A stretch of DNA of 12,188 bases from Chryseobacterium gleum (GTDB lineage Bacteria; Bacteroidota; Bacteroidia; Flavobacteriales_D; Crocinitomicaceae). The stretch's first letter is position 1, and the number at the start of each line of letters is the position of its first letter. The stretch is taken from the NCBI GenBank assembly GCA_945877005.1, contig CAMCQL010000039.1, forward strand, positions 1-12,188, given 5' to 3'. Position numbers and translations under genes: made by a program. Under the pieces are notes generated by a model. It searched no databases and had not been told where the DNA came from. It worked only from the letters and a program-made list of their open reading frames with translations. Below, piece after piece: positions 5,207-12,188 of the stretch.

Positions 5207-7099
5207 ATGACCTTTAGTGAATTAGGGTTAAGGGAAGAGGTACTTCAGTCGATTACAGATTTGGGGTTTGACGTACCAACACCTATCCAACAGGAAGCGA
5301 TTCCGCACTTATTGAAAAGTGAAAGCGACTTCGTTGGTTTGGCTCAAACAGGAACGGGAAAAACGGCAGCGTTCGGCTTGCCATTAGTGAACAACATTCA
5401 GTCAGATTATAATCTTACACAAGGATTAATTATTTGTCCAACAAGAGAATTGTGTTTACAAATTACAAAAGACTTAGAGAATTACGCTAAGCATGATAGG
5501 AAAACGGCAATTGTTGCTGTCTATGGTGGTACAGACATACGCCGTCAAATGACTCAGATCAAACAAGGTGCAACAATTGTAGTTGCTACACCTGGTCGTT
5601 TGGTTGATTTAATTGATCGTCGTGCAATTCGTTTACAGGACGTGAAATACGTTGTGTTGGACGAGGCTGACGAAATGTTAAACATGGGTTTCAAGGAGGA
5701 TATTGATTTGATTTTAAGACAAACTCCTGAAGAAAAGAATGTTTGGTTATTTTCTGCAACAATGCCTAAAGAGGTAGCAGAAATTTCCAAAAATTACATG
5801 TCGAATCCTTTAGAAGTTTCAATTGGACATAAGAATCAAGGGAATGAAAATATCGAGCATGTCTATTATGCTATTAAAGAAAGAGATAGATACGCAGCGT
5901 TGAAACGTTTGATTGATGCAAATCCTGATATTTTTGGACTAGTTTTTTGTCGAACACGACACGAAACTCAATCTGTTGCTGAAAAGTTAGGGAAAGATGG
6001 TTACAATGCTGAACCGCTTCACGGTGATCTTTCTCAAGCACAACGTGATAATGTAATGAAACGTTTTAGAGAGCGTACCTTACAATTATTAGTTGCAACG
6101 GATGTTGCAGCAAGAGGAATCGATGTTGATAATATTACTCATGTAATTAATTATCAGTTGCCTGACGATATCGAGAATTATACTCATAGAAGTGGACGAA
6201 CTGCAAGAGCTGGTAAAAAAGGCGAGTCTTTGGTGTTAATCAATACGAAAGAGATGTATAAAATTCGTTCAATTGAAAAACAAATTCGTACTGACTTTAC
6301 AAAGGGAGATATACCAACAGCTCAAGAGATTTGTGGTCTTCAGTTAACAAGTTTAATCTCTAGAGTGAAAGACACTGAGGTTAAAGAAAAAGACATTGAA
6401 AAATTCTTGCCTACAATTCTTGCTGATTTTGAATCTCTTTCTAAAGAGGAAGTGATAAAAAAATTCATTTCTGTAGAATTTAATCGATTTATAGATTATT
6501 ACGGTAATGCAGCTGAATTAACGGTAGATGGAAGTAGAGATAGAGATCGTGAAAGTGCTAGAGGGGAAAGAGGTGAAAGAGGTGAAAGAGGTGAGCGTCG
6601 TGAGAGAAGCGATAGAGATCGTGTAAGAGGCGAAAGGTCAGATGATAGCTCTAAAACTCGTTTCTTTGTGAGTATTGGTAAAAGAGATGGATTAAATCCT
6701 GGTGGTTTATTGCGATTGATTTGTGATGAAGCAAGTTTAACTTCTTCCAACATTGGTAGAATAGAAATTTTACCTTCATTTAGTTTCTTTGAAGCTGACA
6801 ATAGTCATACTGACAAGATTTTAAATATGGTAAATGGTTCTAATTATGAAGGGACAAAAGTTAGTATTGAGGTAACAAAGAAAAAAGCTGAACCAAGAAG
6901 AGAAGAAGGAAGTAGTCGTGGAGGTTATGGTGGAGGTGAACGTTCTTCATTTGGTGGTGATCGAAATTTCGGAGGTCCTCGTTCTGGCGGTGAAAGAAGA
7001 GGTTCTTTTAGCTCAGACAGATCGGGAAGTGGAGAGAGAGGATCCCGCTCAGGAAGAGGAGGTTCTGGTTATTCAAGTTCGTATAAAAAAAATAATTAA
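5207..7099 (+). CDS. deaD: DEAD-box RNA helicase with DbpA RNA-binding domain and RGG tail (DeaD/CsdA-like)
   Basis: This 630-residue ATP-dependent RNA helicase has the full motif set: Q motif PTPIQQ (24-29), motif I AQTGTGKT (46-53), Ia PTREL (78-82), TPGRL (128-132), DEAD (152-155), SAT (183-185), ATDVAARGID (297-306) and HRSGRTARAG (327-336). A helical region (about 350-435) leads to a charged Arg/Gly/Glu/Asp linker (443-477), then a DbpA-type RNA-binding domain (about 485-557, starting FFVSIGKRDGLNPGG), then a Gly/Arg/Ser tail (563-630) with several RGG-like repeats. Length and layout match CsdA/DeaD, which acts in 50S assembly and cold growth. Unusually, low-complexity RNA-binding segments flank the DbpA domain on both sides. 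It has its own promoter, and typA follows after 17 bp. Exact substrate is not shown; DeaD versus another member of the group is a layout-based choice. Confidence 0.95.
   Translation: MTFSELGLREEVLQSITDLGFDVPTPIQQEAIPHLLKSESDFVGLAQTGTGKTAAFGLPLVNNIQSDYNLTQGLIICPTRELCLQITKDLENYAKHDRKTAIVAVYGGTDIRRQMTQIKQGATIVVATPGRLVDLIDRRAIRLQDVKYVVLDEADEMLNMGFKEDIDLILRQTPEEKNVWLFSATMPKEVAEISKNYMSNPLEVSIGHKNQGNENIEHVYYAIKERDRYAALKRLIDANPDIFGLVFCRTRHETQSVAEKLGKDGYNAEPLHGDLSQAQRDNVMKRFRERTLQLLVATDVAARGIDVDNITHVINYQLPDDIENYTHRSGRTARAGKKGESLVLINTKEMYKIRSIEKQIRTDFTKGDIPTAQEICGLQLTSLISRVKDTEVKEKDIEKFLPTILADFESLSKEEVIKKFISVEFNRFIDYYGNAAELTVDGSRDRDRESARGERGERGERGERRERSDRDRVRGERSDDSSKTRFFVSIGKRDGLNPGGLLRLICDEASLTSSNIGRIEILPSFSFFEADNSHTDKILNMVNGSNYEGTKVSIEVTKKKAEPRREEGSSRGGYGGGERSSFGGDRNFGGPRSGGERRGSFSSDRSGSGERGSRSGRGGSGYSSSYKKNN
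6560..6595 (+). repeat. four tandem 9-bp units inside the helicase gene (Arg-Gly-Glu repeat)
   Basis: Four consecutive 9-mers of the form AGAGGTGAA encode Arg-Gly-Glu at residues 452-463. The first unit has GGGGAA in place of GGTGAA and the last ends in G; the middle two are identical. The unit is a multiple of three, so gain or loss of copies would keep the frame. It sits in the charged linker before the DbpA domain. Confidence 0.85.
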
Positions 7100-7116
7100 T
7101 CAATCAGTTTTCATTC

Positions 7117-8913
7117 ATGGAAATTAGAAACATTGCAATTATTGCACACGTTGACCACGGTAAGACTACTTTGGTAGACAAATTGATAGAAGCAGGAAAT
7201 GTTGTTAATGAAAGAGATCGTCCAACAGGGGATTTAATCATGGATAACAACGATTTGGAACGCGAAAGAGGTATTACGATTGTATCGAAAAACGTTTCTG
7301 TTTTGTACAATGGTACTAAAATCAACATTATCGATACTCCTGGTCACGCCGACTTTGGAGGAGAAGTTGAACGAGTATTGAATATGGCAGACGGTGTTTG
7401 TTTATTAGTAGATGCTTTTGAAGGTCCAATGCCTCAAACTCGTTTTGTATTAGGTAAAGCACTTTCATTAGGGTTGAAACCTTTACTAGTAATTAATAAA
7501 GTAGATAAAGACAATTGTACGCCTGATGAGGTGCACGAGAAAGTATTTGATTTGATGTTCGAATTAGATGCAAACGATGAACAGTTAGAATTTGAAACTA
7601 TTTATGGTTCTGCGAAAAATGGATGGATGTCTAACGACTGGAAGTCTCCTACAACGAATATAACTCCTTTATTGGATAAAATTTTAGAATATTTCCCGCC
7701 TCGTACAATTGAAGAAGGAAATACTCAAATGTTAATTACTTCATTAGACTTTTCTTCTTACGTAGGAAGAATTGCTGTCGGATGTTTGACAAGAGGTGTT
7801 ATTGCAGAAAACCAAAATGTAATTATCTCAAAATCAGATGGTGAAATGCAAAAGCACAAAATTAAAGAAGTTTTTGTGTTTGAAGGATTAGAACGTAAGA
7901 GGGTTACTTCAGTTCAAGCAGGTGATATTTGTGCGATAACAGGTATCGAAGGTTTTGAAATTGGTGATTGTATTTGTGATTTTGAAAATCCAGAATCATT
8001 GGAAAGAATTGCAATCGATGAACCTACGATGAGTATGTTGTTTAGTATCAATGATTCTCCGTTTTTTGGAAAGGAAGGAAAACTTGTAACTTCTCGCCAT
8101 ATTCAAGAACGATTACAAAAAGAATTAGAGAAAAATCTAGCACTTCGTGTAAAAGATACGGATAAAGCTGATAAATGGATGGTATTCGGTCGTGGTGTAT
8201 TGCATTTATCTGTATTGATTGAAACAATGCGTCGTGAGGGGTATGAGTTACAAGTTGGTCAGCCGCAAGTAATCATCCGTGAAATCGATGGAGCTAAATG
8301 TGAACCGATTGAGGAATTAACGATTGATTTACCGGAAGAGTTTAGTGGAACTGCTGTTGAAGCTGTGACAAAGCGCAAAGGTGAAATGAAAAATATGGTT
8401 CCAAAAGGTGAGCGTATGACCATCACTTTTGAAATCCCATCAAGAGGTATCATTGGATTGAGAAATTACATGTTGACTCAAACTGCTGGTGAAGCAATTA
8501 TGAATCATAGATTTTTAAATTATCAACCGTATAAAGGTGAAATTCCTGGAAGACAAAATGGTTCTTTAATTTCTATGGAACAAGGTACATCGATTCCTTT
8601 TTCTTTAAATAACTTACAAGAAAGAGGTAAATTCTTCATACACCCAAATGAAAGTGTATACGAAGGTCAAGTAATCGGAGAAAACTCTAGAAATGGAGAT
8701 ATGAATGTGAATGTTACAAAGACTAAAAAAATGTCAAACATGCGTTCTTCTGGTGCTGATGATAAAGTTAGACTTGCGCCACCAAAAGTGTTTAGTTTGG
8801 AAGAATGTTTAGAATATATTCAATCAGATGAGTATGTAGAGGTAACTCCACAAAATTTAAGAATTCGTAAAATTTTGTTAAAAGAAACTGATCGTAAAAG
8901 ATCTGGGAAATAA
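7117..8913 (+). CDS. typA: ribosome-associated translational GTPase TypA/BipA
   Basis: The 598-residue protein is a translation-factor GTPase of the EF-G-like group. G1 is HVDHGKTT (11-18), the G2 region RGITI (51-55), G3 DTPGH (73-77), G4 NKVD (127-130) and G5 SAK (165-167). Domain II and EF-G-like domains III and V follow, then the TypA-specific C-terminal domain; EF-G domain IV is absent, as expected for this family. The blocks GRGVLHLSVLIETMRREGYE and RGIIGLRNYMLTQTAGEA are typical. TypA binds the 70S ribosome in its GTP form and helps 50S assembly and growth in cold or stress. Length is close to the 607 residues of the E. coli protein. It starts 17 bp after the helicase stop with no visible promoter or Shine-Dalgarno site, so both are probably on one mRNA. 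Confidence 0.97.
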   Translation: MEIRNIAIIAHVDHGKTTLVDKLIEAGNVVNERDRPTGDLIMDNNDLERERGITIVSKNVSVLYNGTKINIIDTPGHADFGGEVERVLNMADGVCLLVDAFEGPMPQTRFVLGKALSLGLKPLLVINKVDKDNCTPDEVHEKVFDLMFELDANDEQLEFETIYGSAKNGWMSNDWKSPTTNITPLLDKILEYFPPRTIEEGNTQMLITSLDFSSYVGRIAVGCLTRGVIAENQNVIISKSDGEMQKHKIKEVFVFEGLERKRVTSVQAGDICAITGIEGFEIGDCICDFENPESLERIAIDEPTMSMLFSINDSPFFGKEGKLVTSRHIQERLQKELEKNLALRVKDTDKADKWMVFGRGVLHLSVLIETMRREGYELQVGQPQVIIREIDGAKCEPIEELTIDLPEEFSGTAVEAVTKRKGEMKNMVPKGERMTITFEIPSRGIIGLRNYMLTQTAGEAIMNHRFLNYQPYKGEIPGRQNGSLISMEQGTSIPFSLNNLQERGKFFIHPNESVYEGQVIGENSRNGDMNVNVTKTKKMSNMRSSGADDKVRLAPPKVFSLEECLEYIQSDEYVEVTPQNLRIRKILLKETDRKRSGK

Positions 8914-8930
8914 TAAAATTTGTTTTTCTA

Positions 8931-8974
8931 TCCAACAAAAAAGGGCTTTCAATTGAGAGCCCTTTTTTGTTGGA
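8931..8974. terminator. long bidirectional terminator between typA and the FISUMP lipoprotein gene
   Basis: The arms at 8931-8950 and 8955-8974 form a 20-bp stem with a single G-U pair and an AATT loop. The core AAAAAAGGGC...GCCCTTTTTT gives a GC-rich centre with a run of six T on either strand, so it can stop transcription from both convergent units. It lies 17 bp after the typA stop and 8 bp after the lipoprotein stop. Confidence 0.92.
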
Positions 8975-8982
8975 TGATAAAT

Positions 8983-9732
8983 TTAATCAAGAATGCATCT
9001 AACGGATAGTGCACATTTCTTTGATTTCGAAACTTGTGAAATTCTTTTTGAACCAACATGAAGCGTATAAGCAATCGCTTGATCTGGGTCGTCTTGATCG
9101 GGAGTTGAAGTCCACCAGTAACCATAGTTAAATTGATTGATGAAATTTCCGTATTCATTTTTTTGCCCCCCACCTTGTGCATTAAATAAAGTGCTATTTG
9201 ATGAATTTTGTAAGAGAGAAGCGTTCCAAAGAAGAGGACTATTACCTTTTAATTTTGATCCTGCGATTGAGTCGCCACCCAGGAAATTAATCATTTTTCC
9301 CCATTCTTGTGCAGTAGGTACGTGCCAACCTGCTGGGCAAATTTTACGGCTATCTATCGCAGCATAATAGGTGTATAATCTTCCGAAATTAACTTTATTG
9401 GAATCCACTCCATTGTAAGTCCATTGTAAAACGAATGGATCAAACTTATTGGTGTCTGAGTAAAATTGCAAGTTTTTTTCAACAGGTAGTAATGTTCTAA
9501 TAGAGTCTTTTTCCTGTTTTTTATAACCTGCTTTTGTTACACATTTTAAGGATTGTAAATTTTCGGCTAACCATGTTTGAGAGCCTATTCTAACTGCCTT
9601 GTATTTGTATCCTTCTTTGTTGGTTACATAGGAGAAGGGGTCTGGTGTTTTAGGGCTAGGTCGTTCTATTGTACAGGCAACAAAAACGGTTAAAGAACTA
9701 ATTGTAAAGAATAGAGAGAGTTTGTTTTTCAT
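8983..9732 (-). CDS. FISUMP-domain lipoprotein
   Basis: Starting at the ATG at 9732, the 249-residue protein has a lipoprotein signal peptide with lipobox FVAC (Cys20). An in-frame ATG 39 bp upstream lies inside the previous gene and would bury the signal peptide behind 13 polar residues, so I reject it. The mature part is a Fibrobacter succinogenes major paralogous (FISUMP) domain: IGSQTWLAENL (49-59), GRLYTYYAA (117-125), CPAGWHVPTAQEW (132-144), WWTST (206-210) and KKCALSVRC (238-246). The domain is common in surface lipoproteins of Bacteroidota and Fibrobacteres; its role is unknown, and the fold is thought to resemble C-type lectins or sulfatase-modifying factors. It lies 10 bp after the M61 peptidase gene, so the two are probably cotranscribed. 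It ends at a strong bidirectional terminator. Confidence 0.88.
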   Translation of the reverse strand: MKNKLSLFFTISSLTVFVACTIERPSPKTPDPFSYVTNKEGYKYKAVRIGSQTWLAENLQSLKCVTKAGYKKQEKDSIRTLLPVEKNLQFYSDTNKFDPFVLQWTYNGVDSNKVNFGRLYTYYAAIDSRKICPAGWHVPTAQEWGKMINFLGGDSIAGSKLKGNSPLLWNASLLQNSSNSTLFNAQGGGQKNEYGNFINQFNYGYWWTSTPDQDDPDQAIAYTLHVGSKRISQVSKSKKCALSVRCILD

Positions 9733-9742
9733 AATTATAGAT

Positions 9743-11458
9743 TTATTTTGACCAGTGTTCGTAGTTCTCAATAACAGATTCAGATGGTTTTTGATTTTTT
9801 TTAACGGAGTAATTATTATAATAAGTATAATTAGACGAGTTGTTTGTTAGGTGTAAATTATGATAATGCCCTTTCCTTTTTACTAAAAGATGGATTTCTT
9901 TTGTTATAAAAAAAGCAAACCATTTTTCAAGTTCTCCAGCTGTATCGTAATTGTTAATAGCGATGATTTCATCCTCTAATTCTAGCATTGAGTTTTCAGC
10001 TGGACTATTTGGGTAAATTGATTTAACGGTAAAATGTTCTCCGTTTGGCACACATTTAAATCCGTAAATGGAAATGTAACTTTTATGATTTGGAGTGATT
10101 TTGATTTCTAAGCCTATGTATGCTAATGCGTTCTTAAGAAGGGGGAAGTAATCATGTGTTCCAAAAACATAATTTTCAAATAATTCGTTCAAGGATTGTC
10201 CAATGAATTTTTCAAGGGTTAATTTGTAATCATTAATTGAAACACCTTTTCCTTTTTTCGCAAATTCATGATACAACTCACGCATTACATCATCTAAATT
10301 ATGCTGGTTTTTTGAGTGATGAATAATCATCAAATCACAGACTAATGCAATCAAACAACCTTCTGTGTAAATTGAAACTTTTCGATTGGGTACACCAGGA
10401 ACATATCCATCTAACCATGTGTCAAATGAAGACGCTGCGACAGAATAATTGAATCTTCCAGGATTATCAAAATGTTTTTGTAGTTGTTGGTTTAATTCAT
10501 TGAAGTATTCTTCTTCAGTAAATACCTTACTTTTAAATAAAAACAAATCCCCCATATAAGTTGTAACTCCTTCGCAAAGAAATCCTAATTCAGAGTAATT
10601 TTCTTTTGTGAAATTGTAGGGGAATAGTTCAATAGGGCGAATGGCTTTTACATTCCACGTATGATATAATTCATGAGAAGAGACGCCTAATAAATCGGAA
10701 TAAATTTCATCAAATAACGAGTGAGAGGGGCCAAGTAAAATTACAGTAGAGCCAGAGTGTTCAACTCCATGATAGGCTCTGTAAGAAACAATTTGGAATA
10801 GAAAATGATAATCATCGGTAGGAAATTCTCCAAATTTTTCAATTTGTTTTGTTGTAAATAAAGTGAAATCACTGATTATTTTAGCCCAATTAATCAGTGA
10901 TTCTCCTTGGAACCATAGATGAAAAGTTGTAGAATTAATTGTGTAAGTATTGTGTTGAATAGAGTTAGAGCAAATGAAAGGTGAATCTGCTAATTCGTCA
11001 AATGAGGTAGCAAAGAGCGTGTGATTTTCTATTCTTAGTGATGTTGCAATTAAATAGTCTTTTGGAATTGCCAATTCTATTGTACAGGGTGAATTTTCAT
11101 GACCAACGAAATACCCCAAGCAATTTACGGGATTGACATACAATTGTTCGTGAGAAACAAATGTAGATCCAGCGTTCAATTCATTGGCGAAGTAATCGTA
11201 CAAAACGGTGATTGTTGTGTGTTTTTTTGTGGTTATTTGCCATCCGTCTTTGGTTGTTTTCTTGTAAATAACAGGTTGATTTGTTTCGTCAAGAATTTTA
11301 AAGTTTACTACGTTTTTAGCGAAATTACCTAGTTCATAGCGACCGGGTCTCCAACTTGGTAGTTGAAAGAACTCGGTATCATTTATTGTTACAATTGAGG
11401 TTTGAACTGAAATGAAATGAGTACTTGGTTGATTGCTAGATAGTTTATATTGTGTCAT
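9743..11458 (-). CDS. M61 family metallopeptidase with PDZ domain
   Basis: This 571-residue protein has the M61 (glycyl aminopeptidase-like) layout: an N-terminal beta domain (about 1-165), a thermolysin-like catalytic domain, and a C-terminal PDZ domain (about 450-530) with a typical NSPAE...LEDEIIAINN segment. The zinc motif is HELYH (262-266); the third ligand is probably Glu296 in CEGVTTY, and the family block GVEHSGSTVI is at 231-240. No signal peptide is present, so it is probably cytoplasmic, unlike secreted M61 members. I place the start at the ATG at 11458: the frame opens with a TTG nine bases upstream (11467), but the ATG gives the usual M-x-x-Y start, and a purine-rich GAAGAAG precedes it. 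M61 enzymes remove N-terminal glycine or alanine; the substrate here is unknown. A FISUMP lipoprotein gene follows after 10 bp. Confidence 0.92.
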   Translation of the reverse strand: MTQYKLSSNQPSTHFISVQTSIVTINDTEFFQLPSWRPGRYELGNFAKNVVNFKILDETNQPVIYKKTTKDGWQITTKKHTTITVLYDYFANELNAGSTFVSHEQLYVNPVNCLGYFVGHENSPCTIELAIPKDYLIATSLRIENHTLFATSFDELADSPFICSNSIQHNTYTINSTTFHLWFQGESLINWAKIISDFTLFTTKQIEKFGEFPTDDYHFLFQIVSYRAYHGVEHSGSTVILLGPSHSLFDEIYSDLLGVSSHELYHTWNVKAIRPIELFPYNFTKENYSELGFLCEGVTTYMGDLFLFKSKVFTEEEYFNELNQQLQKHFDNPGRFNYSVAASSFDTWLDGYVPGVPNRKVSIYTEGCLIALVCDLMIIHHSKNQHNLDDVMRELYHEFAKKGKGVSINDYKLTLEKFIGQSLNELFENYVFGTHDYFPLLKNALAYIGLEIKITPNHKSYISIYGFKCVPNGEHFTVKSIYPNSPAENSMLELEDEIIAINNYDTAGELEKWFAFFITKEIHLLVKRKGHYHNLHLTNNSSNYTYYNNYSVKKNQKPSESVIENYEHWSK

Positions 11459-11478
11459 CTTCTTCAATGTTTTAGCTA

Positions 11479-11486
11479 CAAAAATA
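11479..11486 (-). promoter_or_regulatory. possible -7 element of the M61 peptidase promoter
   Basis: On the minus strand this reads TATTTTTG, an exact match to TAnnTTTG. It ends 20 nt before the ATG at 11458, almost the same distance as at the helicase promoter (22 nt). A matching -33 TTTG is not present. If it is used, the TTG at 11467 would lie only a few bases from the transcript start, which favours the ATG. Confidence 0.38.
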
Positions 11487-11534
11487 GAATAAACTAATAA
11501 TCATTATTGAATTTTACTGGTTTTTATTCTTCAT

Positions 11535-11562
11535 CGTTGAAGGATTAATTTTTTAATCAACG
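11535..11562. repeat. imperfect inverted repeat in the M61/lpdA divergent spacer
   Basis: CGTTG (11535-11539) pairs with CAACG (11558-11562) and ATTAA (11544-11548) with TTAAT (11553-11557), around a TTTT loop and with a four-base bulge. It is in the 272-bp gap between the divergent peptidase and lpdA genes. It could be an operator or a 5'-leader hairpin, but it is A/T-rich and short, so chance is a real possibility. The rest of the gap shows no complete promoter, RNA gene or small open frame I would support. Confidence 0.3.
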
Positions 11563-11730
11563 TCTTTGTTATGATAAATAAATTAAACAAAAAATTACTT
11601 GAATTACTAAGTGACAATTTCAACACTGTTTGTTCTTTTATCATTGTTCAGAAGACTCAATTTCATTCATTTTTAAATTCAAATTAAAGATATTTTTATA
11701 AATTCGCATTTGTAAATTAAATTAGAAAAC

Positions 11731-12188
11731 ATGAATTACGACATAATTGTTATTGGTAGTGGTCCTGGTGGATATGTAACTGCTATTCGTGCGTCTCAAC
11801 TTGGATTGAAAACTGCAATCGTTGAACGTGAATCTTTAGGTGGTATTTGTCTAAATTGGGGATGTATTCCAACGAAAGCATTATTGAAAAGCGCGAATGT
11901 GTATGAATATTTAACGCATGCCAAAGATTATGGTATTACTGTTGAAAATGCTTCTGCCGATTTTGATGCTATGATTGCTAGAAGTAGAGGAGTCGCAAAT
12001 GGTATGAGTACTGGGATTCAGTTTTTGATGAAAAAAAATAAAATTGATGTTATCAACGGAAGTGGTAAAGTTGCGGCTGGAAAGAAAGTAGTTGTTACTG
12101 CAGAAGATGGAACGGTTTCAGAATACGTTGCTTCCAAAGCTGTTATTTTAGCGACTGGAGCAAGATCTAGAAAATTACCGAATTTACC
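11731..12188 (+). CDS. lpdA: dihydrolipoyl dehydrogenase (E3), 5' part, cut by the right edge
   Basis: The first 152 codons of a flavoprotein disulfide reductase are present; full E3 proteins have about 460-475 residues. The N-terminal FAD-binding Rossmann motif is GSGPGG (9-14), with Glu32 ending the second strand to hold the adenine ribose. The redox-active disulfide is Cys40-Cys45 in GGICLNWGCIPTK, the form typical of lipoamide dehydrogenases. ATGAR (141-145) is the second FAD-contact motif. E3 reoxidises the lipoyl groups of the pyruvate, 2-oxoglutarate and branched-chain 2-oxoacid dehydrogenase complexes and of the glycine cleavage system, passing electrons to NAD+. It begins a unit divergent from the M61 gene; no E1 or E2 gene is in view. 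The leader is A/T-rich with no Shine-Dalgarno site. Confidence 0.95.
   Translation, partial: MNYDIIVIGSGPGGYVTAIRASQLGLKTAIVERESLGGICLNWGCIPTKALLKSANVYEYLTHAKDYGITVENASADFDAMIARSRGVANGMSTGIQFLMKKNKIDVINGSGKVAAGKKVVVTAEDGTVSEYVASKAVILATGARSRKLPNL

Noticed and set aside
6499..6801. 100-codon open frame on the minus strand within the helicase gene
   Set aside because: Its Ser/Leu/Pro-rich translation is the antisense image of the Arg/Gly/Glu linker repeats; low-complexity coding sequence commonly leaves such open antisense frames.
6918..7127. 69-codon open frame on the plus strand over the end of the helicase gene
   Set aside because: It is a frame-shifted reading of the Gly/Arg-rich tail, giving a Val/Glu-rich product with no recognisable features, and it runs into the typA start.
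8949..9182. 77-codon open frame on the minus strand over the 3' end of the FISUMP gene
   Set aside because: It overlaps the domain in another frame and its end lies within the terminator hairpin.
9137..9367. 76-codon plus-strand frame with several cysteines opposite the FISUMP gene
   Set aside because: The cysteines are antisense to conserved FISUMP codons; no start context or family match supports it.
11099..11332. 77-codon plus-strand frame opposite the M61 gene
   Set aside because: It is antisense to the well-supported N-terminal domain of the peptidase and has no feature of its own.
1..12188. Novel defence, mobile or CRISPR system
   Set aside because: All large frames belong to recognisable housekeeping, pigment, redox or lipoprotein families; there are no direct-repeat arrays, transposase or integrase genes, tRNA-linked att sites, or sharp shifts in base composition.

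Overview
The window is low-GC DNA that reads as the chromosome of a member of the Bacteroidota, most likely a pigmented Flavobacteriales bacterium. A Crocinitomicaceae or Fluviicola-like genome is my inference; no marker gene settles it. Supporting signs are: a promoter before the helicase gene that fits the Bacteroidota form (TTTG, 20-nt spacer, TAnnTTTG); A/T-rich leaders mostly without Shine-Dalgarno sites; a fused CrtYc/CrtYd lycopene cyclase beside CrtZ and a CruF-type protein; and a FISUMP-domain lipoprotein.

Positions 202-4262 hold seven minus-strand genes in one tight array. In transcription order they encode a small acidic lipoprotein, a four-helix cytochrome-b-like membrane protein, a monoheme cytochrome c lipoprotein, the ribosome-linked GTPase HflX, a CruF-like carotenoid hydratase, the beta-ring hydroxylase CrtZ and a lycopene beta-cyclase. 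Two junctions are 4-bp ATGA overlaps and one is a 10-bp overlap. The first half looks like a small envelope electron-transfer unit. The last three genes are the late part of a carotenoid pathway, and together they would suit a monocyclic 3,1'-dihydroxy carotenoid (saproxanthin or myxol type) at least as well as zeaxanthin. A divergent Fe/Mn superoxide dismutase gene (4381-4980) ends in a clear terminator.

Positions 5207-8913 hold a plus-strand pair: a DEAD-box RNA helicase with a DbpA-type RNA-binding domain and an RGG tail, then the ribosome-associated GTPase TypA/BipA 17 bp downstream. With HflX this makes three ribosome or RNA remodelling factors within 7 kb. A 20-bp-stem bidirectional terminator separates typA from the convergent pair at 8983-11458, which encodes a cytoplasmic M61-family metallopeptidase with a PDZ domain and a FISUMP lipoprotein. 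After a 272-bp divergent gap, a dihydrolipoyl dehydrogenase gene starts at 11731 and runs off the window.

I see no mobile element, CRISPR array, tRNA, rRNA, phage gene or defence system. This is a mostly conserved chromosomal region. The points most worth following are the carotenoid end product, the uncharacterised b/c cytochrome module translationally coupled to hflX, and the repeat-built linker and tail of the helicase.
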